Made by a program: the position numbers and the translations under genes
The notes under the pieces: generated by a model
The model's input: only the letters and a program-made list of their open reading frames with translations
The model's database searches: none
Told to the model about the DNA's origin: nothing
Shown: in pieces, positions 12,801 through 20,942 of the stretch
Layout: each line of letters begins with the position of its first letter
Numbering within the stretch: the first letter of the stretch is position 1
NCBI GenBank assembly: GCA_019916065.1
Contig: CM034236.1
Coordinates: 11,935,167-11,999,166, forward strand
Length of the DNA: 64,000 bases
Source: Vitellaria paradoxa
Taxonomy: Eukaryota; Streptophyta; Magnoliopsida; Ericales; Sapotaceae
Direction: 5' to 3'

Positions 12801-15701
12801 GGCCAAGCTTGATATATATATCTTGAAAATAGGAATGACTGTAAGGTTTGTAAAGGCCTCTGCACATCAAGAAATCACAAATTAATGAAAATCCACGTAA
12901 ATGTGTTTGCTGCGTTCATGGAATATGGAATTGTTGTTAATGAAGCCTGAAGCTTGATTATCACAGTAAATAGAAATCAAATGAGGAACAAAATGCCAAA
13001 ATCAAGAAGAGAGTAAACCCAAAGCATTTAACATGTTGTTGTGCGATACCAAAGCTCCATGCTGGACTGAGCTATAAGATTGTTCTTCTTGCTTCACTAA
13101 TTGATAAGGGATGTACAATAGCCTATATAGAATTAGGGTGCAAAAAATACTCAAAAGAATGAAAACCGAATCAATCCGATCACTTCAGGTCAGTTGGCTC
13201 ACTTTTAATTGCAAATCAGTTTGGTTTTGGGCTTAAAAATTGTCAACTCACTTCGTTTCGGTTCTTGGGTTAGTATATTTCTGGACCTAACCTGGTCCAA
13301 CCCGATGTTATGCTATATTTTGTACCTAAGACTAGTAATAAACTGTGGGCCCGATCCGACTTGATCAAAATTGGGTTGGTTTGCATTGGTTTCATAACAT
13401 GATCGATTCGGTTCCAGGTTCAAAAAACTGAACCTGAAAAAATGAAGTTGATTCCAGGTCTACTACGAACCCAAACCGATCCATGCACACTCCTATTAGA
13501 ATGTATTTGAATGACTACCAAGCTATGCAACGTCGCTAAAACCTGTCACGGAGGAATTGGATGATGATTGATAGGGTAAGTCACGATCAGGAGCTTCTTT
13601 AAAATTGCGTAGAACATGACAATAGACCTCAAAGTGTGAATGAGGAGCATGTTAACAACATAAGTAATGCTAGGTTGAGTGAGAGTAGGATAAATTAGTT
13701 TCCCAACCAAACACCAATACCAACTAACATTAGGAAAGCGAGCACACGTATTAGCATAATTTTTTGGGATGAATCCGTTTGGTTATAGGTTGGACGAGGG
13801 CCTAAAAGAAAGACTAGTGTGAGACAATATAGCCAAAACATAGTTTCTTTAACAGAGATAATAGCGTTTGAAGTGGTTTGTAGATCCAATACAGAATGGG
13901 GGTGACAAAATGATAAATAGATTGTCTGAAGCCATAGTCAAGTATAACACCACTAAAGTGGTCAAATCAAGCATGGGGACTATTTGAGGTCATATATAAG
14001 GGATGACACATGCGACAACTAGATGTTCACTTGCAGAAATAGTATAGCCAACTGCCTGATCCCTATAAACCTCACCTTGAAATTAGCACCACTAAAGTGG
14101 TCAAATCAAGCATGGGGACCATTTCAGTCCATATATAAAGCATGATGCATGAGACAGCTAGATGTTCACTCCCAAAAATATTATAGCCAGTTGCCTGATC
14201 GATATAAATCTCATCTTGAAATTTCCCCATTAGAAAGACTATTTATATTTGAGCTGATGGAATGGCTAAGATTGTCCAACAACAAGAAGGATCCAAATTG
14301 ATTTTAGATGGGCAACTAAGGATGCCTTCTAATAATTATGTGTAACCCTTGGCAGTTGGCAACAAGTTGTGTTTAGAATCATTCAACAGAGTCATTTGGT
14401 AGGTATTTAATAGTGTACACCTGTTGAATCCCATAGTTTGTTTTTGAGGTAGCAAAGAAGTAGGATCCGTGCCTGGTTTTTATGAAGTTCACTCATTTTT
14501 TCATCTATCGCATGCTTCCATCCAAGGGAAGATGATTCCCATTTGTGTGATATTGGAATGGAAATAGAAGACCAGACACAAGCAAAAGTATGCGAACAAG
14601 GAGAAGTACGGAGATAAGAAACATAGGTGTTTAAGTGCAATTATGCTTACTATAATGTTAAGACAATGGTAAATCATTAGAGAAAAAAAAAAACCCAGTA
14701 CTAAAGATGAAGTAGACATATTGGTAGGGCCATATAGACAACCTTCTGATGCTGACATCATTGATACATTTGCGTAGGGAAATAGTAGAGTCCAATGGTT
14801 GGGAAGAGTGGGACCAGACTCTCCTGCATTTTGATAAGGAGCGGAAACATGCTCCCCCCGAGTGCTAGAATGAGGTTCCAAACATAGATGTTATCCTATT
14901 CTGAAAACGGAGCTTGACTCGAAAAAGTGAATGTCAACACTTAAAATAGCAATGAGAGGTTGGTGGCAACCTTTATCTAATGTATTTGATTTTGATCACC
15001 TGAACACTCTTACCATTGGTTTAATGTGACCCTGTGCTTTTAGTCATTGTTTTTCCCAAAAATTCAGTGCCACTGTATCTTTTATTTGGTAAGTTGTTTG
15101 CAACGACTTCAGTTGTTTAAAGTTTTGAATCTTTGTAGATGAAGCAGGTGTTCTGATATCAGAGGTTAATGCAATGGAAGAAGGAACAAAAGATGTTCGA
15201 CAAACAGCTGGATCACCATTTGATGCTTCCCTTTCCTCTCAGATATCAGCACATTCATTACCACCAATTGATGAATCAAAGCACTTGACAATGGAGGGGA
15301 CCCCTGGACAACTTTCGAGCATCACTATTCCCAACAGAAGAACACAATGGCTAGAAACAACTACTGAATTGGACATGGGGGATAGTGCTATTGGCAAAAA
15401 AGGTTGGTCAGACAGTGCTTCTAGTTCACAAGGCAGAGATGCTTCGTCTGAAATTGCAGGACATACTGGAGATGATCATTGTTATGATAGTGGATCCTTG
15501 AAGAAGATGAGAACTGGTGGAAATATTTCTTTAAATTCCATGTACTCCGACACATTAGAAGCAGCAATTTTGGATTTGGAGGAACTTGTTAAAAGGGTTA
15601 AATGGCTCAAGGGCATCTTAGAATACGGAGTCCCTAAATTTAGTGCTGGGAGGCCTCCATGGAAGTTTATAGAGCACCGTGCATCATACACACCAAAATA
15701 A
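1143..15701 (+). CDS. Unrecognised plant protein, C-terminal 244 residues (three exons visible)
   Basis: I do not recognise the family. The visible coding parts are exon a 1143-1259, exon b 11386-11440 and exon c 15139-15701 (stop TAA). Introns are GT-AG. Phases agree: a to b is phase 0 (AAG|gtggtt ... acag|AAATGG). b to c is phase 1 (GAAG|gtaagt ... tgtag|AT), making Asp. The joined frame reads through PPPPVGEGSSYEV, SLDWCPQNGWSVPTP, KWESYHPCARLVEP, a long acidic Ser-rich stretch, then a short coiled coil at about residues 197-220 (LEELVKRVKWLKGILEYG), a PPWKFIEH motif and the stop. The N-terminus lies left of the window. The protein has no signal peptide or membrane segment in the visible part and looks nuclear or cytosolic in composition, which is inference. 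The gene is real because three separate exons keep one frame and sharp conserved-looking ends. The 10.1-kb first visible intron holds a LINE and a copia element, both in introns only. Confidence 0.72.
1368..1600. repeat. Dispersed direct repeat, copy 1 (partner 2212-2450)
   Basis: Copy 1 carries TATGATCACAATATTTACG, then CTAAATTCAATTCA, then GGTTGTTAAAATCCC and finally TATCTTATGGGATC. Copy 2, 844 bp downstream, carries the same words in the same order with clear divergence. The block therefore duplicated once within the intron and has since drifted. The GGTTGTTAAAATC start resembles a repeat common in plant genomes. Confidence 0.6.
1672..1960. repeat. MITE-like AT-rich repeat
   Basis: It begins AAGGACCTATTTGGTAAAC and contains repeated GTGTTTGGTAAC and CAACTTTTGGCA words, the style of the short 'TTTGGT' repeats found all over this window (for example 23265-23615). 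No coding content and no clear terminal inverted repeat were confirmed. Confidence 0.4.
2212..2450. repeat. Dispersed direct repeat, copy 2 (partner 1368-1600)
   Basis: See copy 1. This copy starts CATGATCACAATTTTTGC and ends in TATCTTATGGGATCATAG. Between 2450 and 3070 I see only AT-rich intron sequence without a recognisable element. Confidence 0.6.
3070..3680. repeat. Tandem duplication, period 294 bp
   Basis: Two adjacent copies. Landmark GTAAGCCYCTCYGACGATC stands at 3092 and again at 3386, giving the 294-bp period. Further shared words are GATCTTRAGGTTAGGTTAGG, TTTGCGGAAGAAGC and TAGCTTCCATTAAC. Copies differ by scattered substitutions and small indels, roughly a tenth of positions by eye. 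A third start (GGGGATCTGACCATC) appears at about 3663 and stops, so the array may once have been longer. No function is recognised. Confidence 0.8.
3751..3806. repeat. (GA)n microsatellite
   Basis: An uninterrupted GA dinucleotide run of more than 50 bases inside the intron of the unrecognised gene. Confidence 0.95.
4063..4340. repeat. Tandem duplication, period 141 bp
   Basis: TAAATGAGAATTCTTTAGTG occurs at 4063 and 4204. Both copies continue through GGGCACTCCAATAAGAGCC and GGGATATCTTGCGAGGGC with only a few differences. The high identity suggests a fairly recent local duplication. It lies just upstream of the LINE. Confidence 0.85.
4440..8440 (+). mobile_element. L1-type LINE, decayed, with nested insertions
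   Basis: Frame-broken remains of LINE ORF2 on the + strand. In order: a linker part (KSRELLLKDVDCNIGFFH, about 4676-4730), the reverse-transcriptase start (NAFVGSRQILYAALVA, about 5058), RT palm pieces (LDIEKAYGDIN; PARFFLSHRGLRLGDPLS at about 5311-5365; a degraded catalytic box at about 5485), the thumb (YLGLPLGSPFEAR, about 5690), then the C-terminal zf-RVT domain (PLIHCEVARKLW, about 7347). Many stops and frameshifts make it dead. About 5960-6560 interrupts ORF2. The segment 7675-8150 is of unknown origin. The 3' end may be the TTTCATTGATTACTCATAAA tail near 8437. The 5' end is truncated. Confidence 0.75.
5960..6560. repeat. Insertion inside the LINE (dispersed GACAC-rich element)
   Basis: The LINE frame stops at about 5950 and is resumed near 6600. 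The insert starts CATGGACACTGAC...CGACATGACATGACACG and ends near CCGCGACATGTCC...TTGACACAGC. Related GACAC-rich text occurs at 11628-11800 and at 57080-57190. This suggests a dispersed non-autonomous element, type unknown. No ORF. Confidence 0.45.
8440..9600. other. Intronic AT-rich DNA without a recognised gene
   Basis: AT-rich intron sequence. A GGGGGCACTTGCCCCCATTGG word (8740-8760) and the related CCCCCATTTGC / GGTGGGGGATAAAACC words at about 8588-8655 look like part of a non-autonomous repeat. Poly-T runs occur at about 9352-9362, 9419-9429 and 9491-9511. The 65-codon frame at 9206-9403 reads low-complexity hydrophobic residues and is not supported as a gene. Confidence 0.4.
9611..9781. 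repeat. Short MITE-like element
   Basis: The left end reads TTAGGGTTTGTTTGGAGTAAG and the right end AAACCAAACGGGTCCTTAA, an imperfect inverted pair about 170 bp apart. Internal text GAGATAAATTGAGATAAATTG is shared with the start of the repeat at 44823. Confidence 0.5.
9946..10184 (-). repeat. 3' LTR of the copia derivative
   Basis: 239 bp, minus-strand 3' LTR. The outer edge reads TCTTGAAATAAAAG where the other LTR has TGTTGAAATAAAAG, so the terminal TG/CA is mutated by one base here. The inner edge ...TTTTAACA abuts the polypurine tract. Confidence 0.92.
10190..10560 (-). pseudogene. Copia RNase H C-terminal fragment
   Basis: Read on the minus strand this gives STEAEYRALAAATSELLWLR, an in-frame stop, then a block with HCDSRNAIAIAHN, HERTKHIEIDCHFIR and LADILTKSL, and finally the pol stop near the polypurine tract. 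These are the standard Ty1-copia RNase H motifs (established family knowledge). It has two in-frame stops and no upstream pol. A 225-codon frame on the same strand (10179-10856) reads hydrophobic low-complexity residues in another phase and is a shadow. Confidence 0.85.
10621..10770 (-). repeat. ~29-bp minisatellite in copia leader
   Basis: Five degenerate copies of a unit like CAGACAGAGGCGCAACGCC fill the leader between the primer-binding site and the pol fragment. The internal deletion joins this leader to RNase H near 10560. Confidence 0.75.
10916..11154 (-). repeat. 5' LTR of the copia derivative
   Basis: 239 bp with proper TG...CA ends (TGTTGAAATAAAAG to TTTTAACA on the + strand). It is the same length as its partner and lies next to the primer-binding site at 10904-10915. 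Confidence 0.92.
11386..11440 (+). CDS. Exon b of the unrecognised gene
   Basis: A 55-bp exon of 18 codons plus one base, reading KWESYHPCARLVEPVSQE. The acceptor is GGTACAG and the donor a consensus GTAAGT. It fits the phase of exons a and c exactly. It sits 226 bp downstream of the copia insertion at 9946-11154, so the insertion spared the splice site. Confidence 0.72.
11441..12570. other. Intron with GACAC-rich repeat and small tandem copies
   Basis: At 11628-11800 the words CACAGACACTTTGG, GGACATGTGATTGACACAC and GGGACACATTTAGGACAC match the style of the insert at 5960-6560. At 11985-12024 and 12025-12069 a ~42-bp unit (TTGATTTGCC, poly-T, CAAATTTAATAGAAGGTAAC) stands twice in tandem. 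CATGTTATRATTTRTTTTATG occurs at about 11933 and again at about 12229, a second diverged copy. No coding sequence is seen. Confidence 0.5.
13133..13497. mobile_element. hAT-like non-autonomous element nested in the copia remnant
   Basis: The ends read TAGGGTGCAAAAAATAC (left) and CCATGCACACTCCTA (right), a short inverted pair. The interior is rich in AACCGATCC / CGGTTC words such as CAATCCGATCACTTC and CCGATCCATGC, typical of a hAT-type MITE family in plants. The sequence TAGAAT occurs at both junctions, a hint of target duplication, but an exact 8-bp copy is not clear. Confidence 0.5.
13948..14225. repeat. Tandem duplication of 139 bp inside copia RT
   Basis: CACCACTAAAGTGGTCAAAT starts at 13948 and again at 14087, a period of 139 bp. 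Both copies run on through CAAGCATGGGGA, CTAGATGTTCACT and the GCCTGATC word. On the minus strand this is RT sequence around the GEVYRDQAVGY region, so part of the polymerase palm was duplicated. Confidence 0.8.
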
Positions 15702-15713
15702 GTGCTTCAAAAA
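15139..15713 (+). CDS. Exon c with stop codon of the unrecognised gene
   Basis: The exon holds 186 codons after the split Asp, ending at TAA 15699-15701. A good donor (AAAAA|gtaagtc) follows at 15714, only 12 bases after the stop, so the 3' UTR is probably spliced. The sequence is GC-richer than the flanks. It contains an internal low-complexity Ser/Asp/Gly part and the C-terminal coiled coil and PPWKFIEH motif. Confidence 0.75.
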
Positions 15714-16692
15714 GTAAGTCTTCTCTTGCTTTTTTTGATGCGATACACATCTAAACATTGTTGTTTATTTGCAAACATTGTTGAATGTAATTATTTTATC
15801 AAGTACATTCTCATTTTTAACTATGAAAATGTAATTATTTTATCAAGTACATTCTCATTTTCAACCATGAAACCAAAGGGACCATATTTCAAATATCAAC
15901 TAGCAAAATGTATGGTTTAGGGTTCAATAATGTTTGGGCACAACGAATTTTTTTCTGTTTAATGTACATGCAATTCAATGTGAAAAATCTAGATATGTTG
16001 GTTATTTCTTGCATCAAAAGTAGTTTCTCAATGGTACCATTAAGATTTGTTGCTCGTGTTGTCAACAAGTCAGAGAAACAACAACAATTGAAAATTACCT
16101 ATTAAGATCTCAATGTCTCTAGAAAGTTGAAAATTTACCAAAATACACGGGAATTTGTGAATGCACAACATTGAAAATGCCTTCTGAAGCTGCCAGTTCC
16201 AGCAACTCAGGGCCCATCTGGACTTCTGTCCTTACCTGTTCTATTGTTCCTCCACAAAGCTCTGCTTTATATTCCTCAGCGCAATGGTTTTATCATTGCT
16301 CAAATTTTCATCTTCCAAACCTTTTTTTTGGAGAACATTCAACATTACATTGCAATTTATAACCCAAATCCCAGTCGCTCCCCATGAGACTCGAATCCAC
16401 GACCAACCTTGCAGGTGGATGAGTTTTAACTACTTGAGCTATCTCTTTGTCTCAAGATTTCTGTAATTGAATATAAGTGAAATTACTTCAGGGTTCCAGG
16501 AATTTTCTGGATATGCACTCGGGCAAGCGACATCTCTCCTCTGCTTACTGCTGACATTCCTTTAGTATTCTCACTGAAGGCTTTATCAATCCAAAGTAGG
16601 TGAGTTCTGTCCATCAGCTTCTCTTGCCTGTTGTACCAAATTTATGTACAAATACAAAGGCTTGGATGATCATCTATTTTCATGTTTTGCAG
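15714..16692 (+). other. Probable 3' UTR introns with a small non-coding exon
   Basis: The donor GTAAGT at 15714 follows the stop by 12 bases. A candidate exon 16492-16599 is framed by TTACTTCAG and GTGAGT. The next acceptor is TTTTGCAG at 16692. The structure is inferred from splice-like sites only. 15780-15860 contains a short tandem copy of TTATTTTATCAAGTACATTCTC. Confidence 0.35.
16360..16470 (-). mobile_element. tRNA-derived SINE (minus strand)
   Basis: On the minus strand an RNA polymerase III A-box-like word TAGCTCAAGTAGTT (rc of 16428-16441) is followed about 30 bases on by a B-box-like GTGGATTCGAGTCTC (rc of 16386-16400). The 3' part reads GGGGAGCGACTGGGATTTGGG. It is not a tRNA gene, since no cloverleaf with acceptor stem can be made. 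It sits in the putative 3' UTR intron. Confidence 0.6.
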
Positions 16693-16995
16693 GAAGGATG
16701 CCTTCTGGTCTTTTGCAATGTGGTTCAGTTGTGAAGGCAGAGCCCTATGGATAGATGATGATTTTTTTCCTTTATTTTTATTATTGTTGTTGTTGTTGTT
16801 ATTGTTGTTATTATTTTTGCATTTGAAGTTTCATCTGGGCTTTTGCTTTTACCACAATAACGTCTACAAAATTTCAAAATTTGTCGGTTACAATGGAGGT
16901 AAAGTTGATGTTGAAGATTGACATTTTACTCTCAGGCTTGGCTCTTTTTAGTAAACTTGTAAAAGTTTTACTTTTTTAGTACTAGCATTTGGTCG
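16693..16995 (+). other. Probable terminal 3' UTR exon
   Basis: It starts after TTTTGCAG at 16692 with GAAGGATGCCTTCTGGTC and runs into a (TTG)n/(TTA)n-rich stretch at 16769-16816. It is less AT-rich than the flanks at its start. The end and polyadenylation site are not defined. The 79-codon frame inside is chiefly Leu/Phe from the repeat and is not supported. Confidence 0.35.
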
Positions 16996-17154
16996 CAGTG
17001 CCTTCTTTCTATTTTTTTTTTTCCTTTTTTTTTTTCTTCAAGGCTTTGTTTGTGTGTTTAGGAGAAAAAAGCAAGGTAAAGAAAAATATCAAGAATAAGA
17101 ATTGAATGAAATTGTTTGATATCCTTAGGCTATGTGTGGCACATATGAATATAA

Positions 17155-18690
17155 TAAACTAAGAGGTGAGAATGGAATGTGAGTGGAAATGAAATAGAAT
17201 ATTCATTCTATTCCTTTATTTGGTTGTAAATATGAAAATTATGATAATAAAATAGACATTCAAATTTTCATATTCTAACGTATTTTAAATATACTGAAAT
17301 AAACTGAAATGTAATAAAAATTATTAACATTATTTTTTAAAAAATTATAAAAGTAAATTTTATTTTCAAAACTCGGATACAAGTTAAAAAAAAAAGTTGA
17401 GAAGTAAAGCGGTTATTTTATAATTCAAACTAATAATTCGAGTTTGAATTGGGCATCAATTTTTTTAATTAGTAAGAAACATGTTAATAAATATCTTTTA
17501 ATCTTTTGGAAAGTTTATAATATAAATTTAAACAAAAAAAAGGGGTTCGGAACAAAATAGTCATTTCATAATCTTAATTTAGATTATGTTGAAATTTGTT
17601 TAACTATTAAGAAATATGTTAATGAATATTTTTTTAGTCTTTTTGGTATTTTAGAATGTAAATTTGGACAAAAAAATGGGTTAAGGGGTGAAATTATCAC
17701 TTCATAGTTGAAATTGAATCAGGGCAAAATTTTGTTAGTCATTAAAAAACACATTGATAAATATTTTTTTAACCTTTTCGAAGTCCAGAATACAAATTTG
17801 GGCAAATAATGAACTTAGGAATAAATGACCATCCTTTCTTTATGGTAGTGTAATCATCTGTTTGGTTTTAAGTCAATCTATCTGAGGTAATGTGGTTCCA
17901 TTTTGAATCGACTATCTTATCTTAGGAGATTATATTTTTGAAACTTTGATAATTGGTCTTTCCGATCTGGCTTAAAACACATGGTCGGAGGATCAAGGAA
18001 ACTGTCAATAGGTATTGGGAATTTCTTTAAGTAAGAAAGATCCCCAGTATCATCCTCTTCGTCTTCTTGAAAGGAAACGAGTGACGAGAGGGTAGAAAAG
18101 ATAAGGACCACCCTTTAGTAAGATTGTAACCAGTGAATAGCAGTGGAGTAGAACTCATTCTCTACCCCTTTCGTCATAAGGCGTAGGGCTCTCCTGGAAA
18201 GTCATCCGATCTTGCACTATCTTTTCTTAGTCTAGGAATGTACTTTCTCCAGAACCTGAAAGATGTCCCACAATATAGATTATTAGCTGCAAGTGGGAGT
18301 TTTCTATCAGTTTAGTACGATCGAACCAAAATTTGCCTAGTTATTAAGAAATATGTTGACAAATTTTTATTAGTCTTTTGGGATGTTCAAAATACAAATT
18401 TAGGCAAAAAAAAAAAAAAAACATAGGAGTAAAATAGTTATTTTATAACTCGAATTTGAATCTAGGCCAAAAATGTAGTTTAAAAGTAAAATGATTATTT
18501 TACAAGTTAAGAGAGTAATTGAGATAATTTTGTGATCATAGAGTAGTATTTTTTTTTATATTTTTTGGATTAAATCTTGATTAAAATAAAATGGTTATTC
18601 CATCACTTAATTTTTGGATGGCAGACATGAAATAGGTTAAAATGGGAATGAATTCAATTCTATTTCATTCTATAACCTTCTAGATTTGTA
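17155..18690. repeat. Degenerate ~130-bp tandem array with inverted flanks
   Basis: Units of about 130 bp share the order: AATAGTYATTTYATAA..., TTTAACTATTAAGAAATATG, AATATTTTTTTAGTCTTTT, AATGTAAATTTGGACAAAA. Copies start near 17400, 17550 and 17690, and again at about 18330 and 18420. The outer flanks contain GAATGGAATG...GAAATAGAATATTC (about 17171) and GGGAATGAATTCAATTC (about 18643), which pair loosely as inverted ends. The array is cut by the segment 17817-18325. Confidence 0.6.
17817..18325. other. GC-richer insert in the array, possibly organellar DNA
   Basis: The base composition changes sharply to roughly 40 percent GC within an array that is about 25 percent GC, and the array resumes after it. 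Text such as CGTCATAAGGCGTAGGGCTC and CTCCAGAACCTGAAAGATG has the flavour of plant mitochondrial intergenic DNA. That reading is impression, not identification. A 64-codon frame on the minus strand (17917-18111) is not recognised. Confidence 0.4.
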
Positions 18691-18699
18691 AAAGAATCC

Positions 18700-20130
18700 T
18701 AAATTTTAACACTTTATTTGGAATAGTGAATTTGATGGTGAATTTGATGGCAATTAATCTCATTTAGTAAGAATTCTCACCAATTATTATATTTGGAATC
18801 AAAATAAAATTTTATGAGGTGGATTTTATTTTATTTCACAACTTAAATTTTGAAATTTCTATACAATTTGAAATTTAAACTAAAACAATAGAATTTGATA
18901 GTATTTAATTATTTTTTAATCCATCTAAATCAGTGGGTAAATTTGTTCCCATATATCATATTTAACATATTTTTCTTTTCCACTAATAAGGTCAAACTTA
19001 GTATTTTTCTTAAATCAATTTAATCCTAAGTTCAAATATGTGTTTCAAATATAAAATTTTATTTATTAAATCAAATCAAAATTTTATTCTAAAATCAAAT
19101 CAATTTTACGATAAGAATCTTTTCAAACAAAATGTAAATTATTTTATTTTGGAGCTTTTAGCTGTAGTATAATTAAAAAATTTAAATAACTATTGATAAC
19201 AAAGTGTATAATATATTATTGTAAAGAACAACTTTTTCCCCTCATTTTAATGTTCACAACATTGTGTGTGTATATATATATATATATTAAAAAGGAGGAG
19301 GTTGACATAAAAAAAAACTATGTCAATTCAATAACATTGAGGTTATAGATTGTTGGATTAAAATTTAACAGTTCAAATGTTTCACATTTTTTTTTACTAT
19401 TAAAGTTTAATCTAATGACTTCCAAAATCTATATATATTGAATTAAAAAAATATGAATGCACATGAACTGTTAAATTTTAATAATACGAGTCTACAATTC
19501 CTAAAATTTGTATATATTATAGTAATAAAACAAGATATTTTTTAATTTTATCTTTTTTTAATAATTTGTACATATTTGATATATTTGGAGTTGTATAAAT
19601 TTGTAAAGATTGTAGTGTCCTAATTTGTACTGTAAGTAAAAAAATTTAGGGTCTATTTGGTTTTTTTTTTATTTTTTATTTTCTGTTTTGTTTTCTGTTT
19701 TCTGTTTTCTGTTTTGAATTCATTTTTCATTTTGTACTTTTGAAATAAAAAAAACAACTCAAAATTCATTTAGTTATTTGTGTTTTTAAAATTTATTTTC
19801 GAAAACTGAAAATAAGTTTACACATGAAATGAAAAATGATAAAAAATCATTTTGAGAGTTTTTAACAAAAAAAATAAAGAAAATCTTAAAATAAGAAAAA
19901 TAAAGTATTTTTTGTTTCCTTATTTTAATATTTTTAACATATCAACAAAACAAAAAATAAAAAAATAAACCAAGTGCCACCTTTAATTTTGTAGAATTTC
20001 AAATATCTCATTATAGCAATAAAACAAGATATTTTCTAATTTTATCAAGAAAAACAATAAATATATTCTTTCATTAATTTTTTTCATCTTACATTACTCT
20101 ATTTTATTAAAATTATTGAAAAATCGGAGA
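18700..20130. other. AT-rich intergenic DNA with a MITE at 19648-19985
   Basis: Very AT-rich and without a gene. The MITE has a left end TTAGGGTCTATTTGG and a right end CCAAGTGCCACCTTTAA. Its interior (TTTTCGAAAACTGAAAATAAG, CATTTTGAGAGTTTTTAAC) recurs in reverse orientation at 21948-22250. A (TA)n run is at 19271-19287. Confidence 0.55.
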
Positions 20131-20678
20131 AACTAGCAGGGAGAACATTTATCCCTCTTTCTCCTAAAAGTAGGGGTGCGTGAGAGGCGAGGGCCAGTGT
20201 CCGCGAGACGTGTCGAATGCCGGCAGCACACTCCCTTCTAGCACTCTCAGGCGACGAGGAACTATCAATTCAGATTTAACCTGGGAAATTGCACGCGCTT
20301 GCATCGGTGTTTCCTTTTTTGGGAGGGAAAACACCGGGAAAACGACCTCCGTTAAATAGGGATCTTTATCTCTCTGATCACAGAGTGGTTTAGGGTTCCA
20401 GGGTGCGCGTGCAATGCCCAGCCCCACACCCCCGCGGTATGATTCTCAGGGACTCACGCCACTTAGACAAAGGCATCCATTCTCTTGTACAATTTCGATG
20501 TGGGATTCCCTGAAATGTAAGCGTCAATGGGAGGATTAGGTTGTTGATTTTAGGATTAGGGAGATGGGTGACGCGTGAAGATTTCAATAAGTGGTGTTTG
20601 TGGGGAAATTAAACTCCATCAAAAGTTATAAAAAATTAATAATTTTTTTCAACTAAATTTTATCACGTGTTACTTTAG
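20130..20678. other. GC-richer non-coding stretch (possible gene start or captured sequence)
   Basis: 20150-20590 is about half GC, in contrast to the surrounding DNA at about 25-30 percent. It holds words such as CGCGAGACGTGTCGAATGCC and CCCCACACCCCCGCGG. No frame is convincing on either strand; the two minus-strand frames of 87 and 65 codons overlap and resemble nothing. It could be a promoter/5' UTR of the ORF that follows, or a fragment captured by a transposon. Confidence 0.35.
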
Positions 20679-20942
20679 CATTGGCCATCCAAATGTCATA
20701 ATTGCAAAGAAGAATCTCACGACGGTAGTGGTTCTTCTACGGTTGATGGGGATTGTAAGGCAGACATGGAGGGAGGGTTGATAAGAAATCAAAGGAGGAA
20801 AAGGATTGCAGACATTGAGGATGACAAATTTGCGGGGTTGATTATAAATTGGCTGCTTTCCTTTTTGAATTTGGAGGAAGAAGGAATGAAAATGGAGAGC
20901 TTGAAGCTGCAGGTAGAGCAGCTGAGTCTTGCTTTATCATAG
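20679..20942 (+). CDS. Unrecognised 87-residue exon-like ORF
   Basis: The frame opens directly after an acceptor-like TTACTTTAG at 20678 and ends at TAG 20940-20942. It reads HWPSKCHNCKEESHDGSG at the start, has a basic cluster (NQRRKRIAD), a hydrophobic part (FAGLIINWLLSFLNLEEE) and ends LKLQVEQLSLALS with amphipathic, coiled-coil-like character. The first Met in frame is at 20787, which would give only 52 residues. Codon use and composition (about 43 percent GC) look coding, unlike the flanks. No upstream exon with a start was found; the GC-richer stretch at 20150-20590 might hold a 5' UTR. It may be the last exon of a small gene, or a captured gene fragment. I do not know the family. Confidence 0.4.
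   Translation, partial: HWPSKCHNCKEESHDGSGSSTVDGDCKADMEGGLIRNQRRKRIADIEDDKFAGLIINWLLSFLNLEEEGMKMESLKLQVEQLSLALS

Larger units (their letters stand above)
12570..14920 (-). mobile_element. Old copia element remnant (reverse transcriptase to RNase H)
   Basis: Degraded pol on the minus strand. The reverse-transcriptase entrance is at about 14500-14540 (GWKHAIDEKMSELHKNQ). The RT core with a duplicated segment is at 13948-14225. The RT end is at about 13600-13700 (KLIYPTLTQPSITYVVN). RNase H pieces lie at 12870-12980 (YCDNQAS... and FHERSKHIYVDFH in changing frames). Candidate 3' LTR sequence with an inner edge TTTTTAACA is at about 12570-12783. Many stops and frameshifts are present. It is antisense to the host gene, in the intron between exons b and c, and carries a hAT-like insertion at about 13133-13497. 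Confidence 0.68.

Noticed and set aside
16386..16441. Possible tRNA gene
   Set aside because: A- and B-box-like words are present but no acceptor, D or T stems can be formed; it is a SINE head.
16682..16921. 79-codon ORF with a poly-Leu run
   Set aside because: The Leu run is the translation of a (TTG)n/(TTA)n repeat; not a signal peptide or membrane protein.
17155..18690. Single hAT element spanning the whole array
   Set aside because: The outer inverted ends pair only loosely and no target duplication is visible; kept only as an array with inverted flanks.
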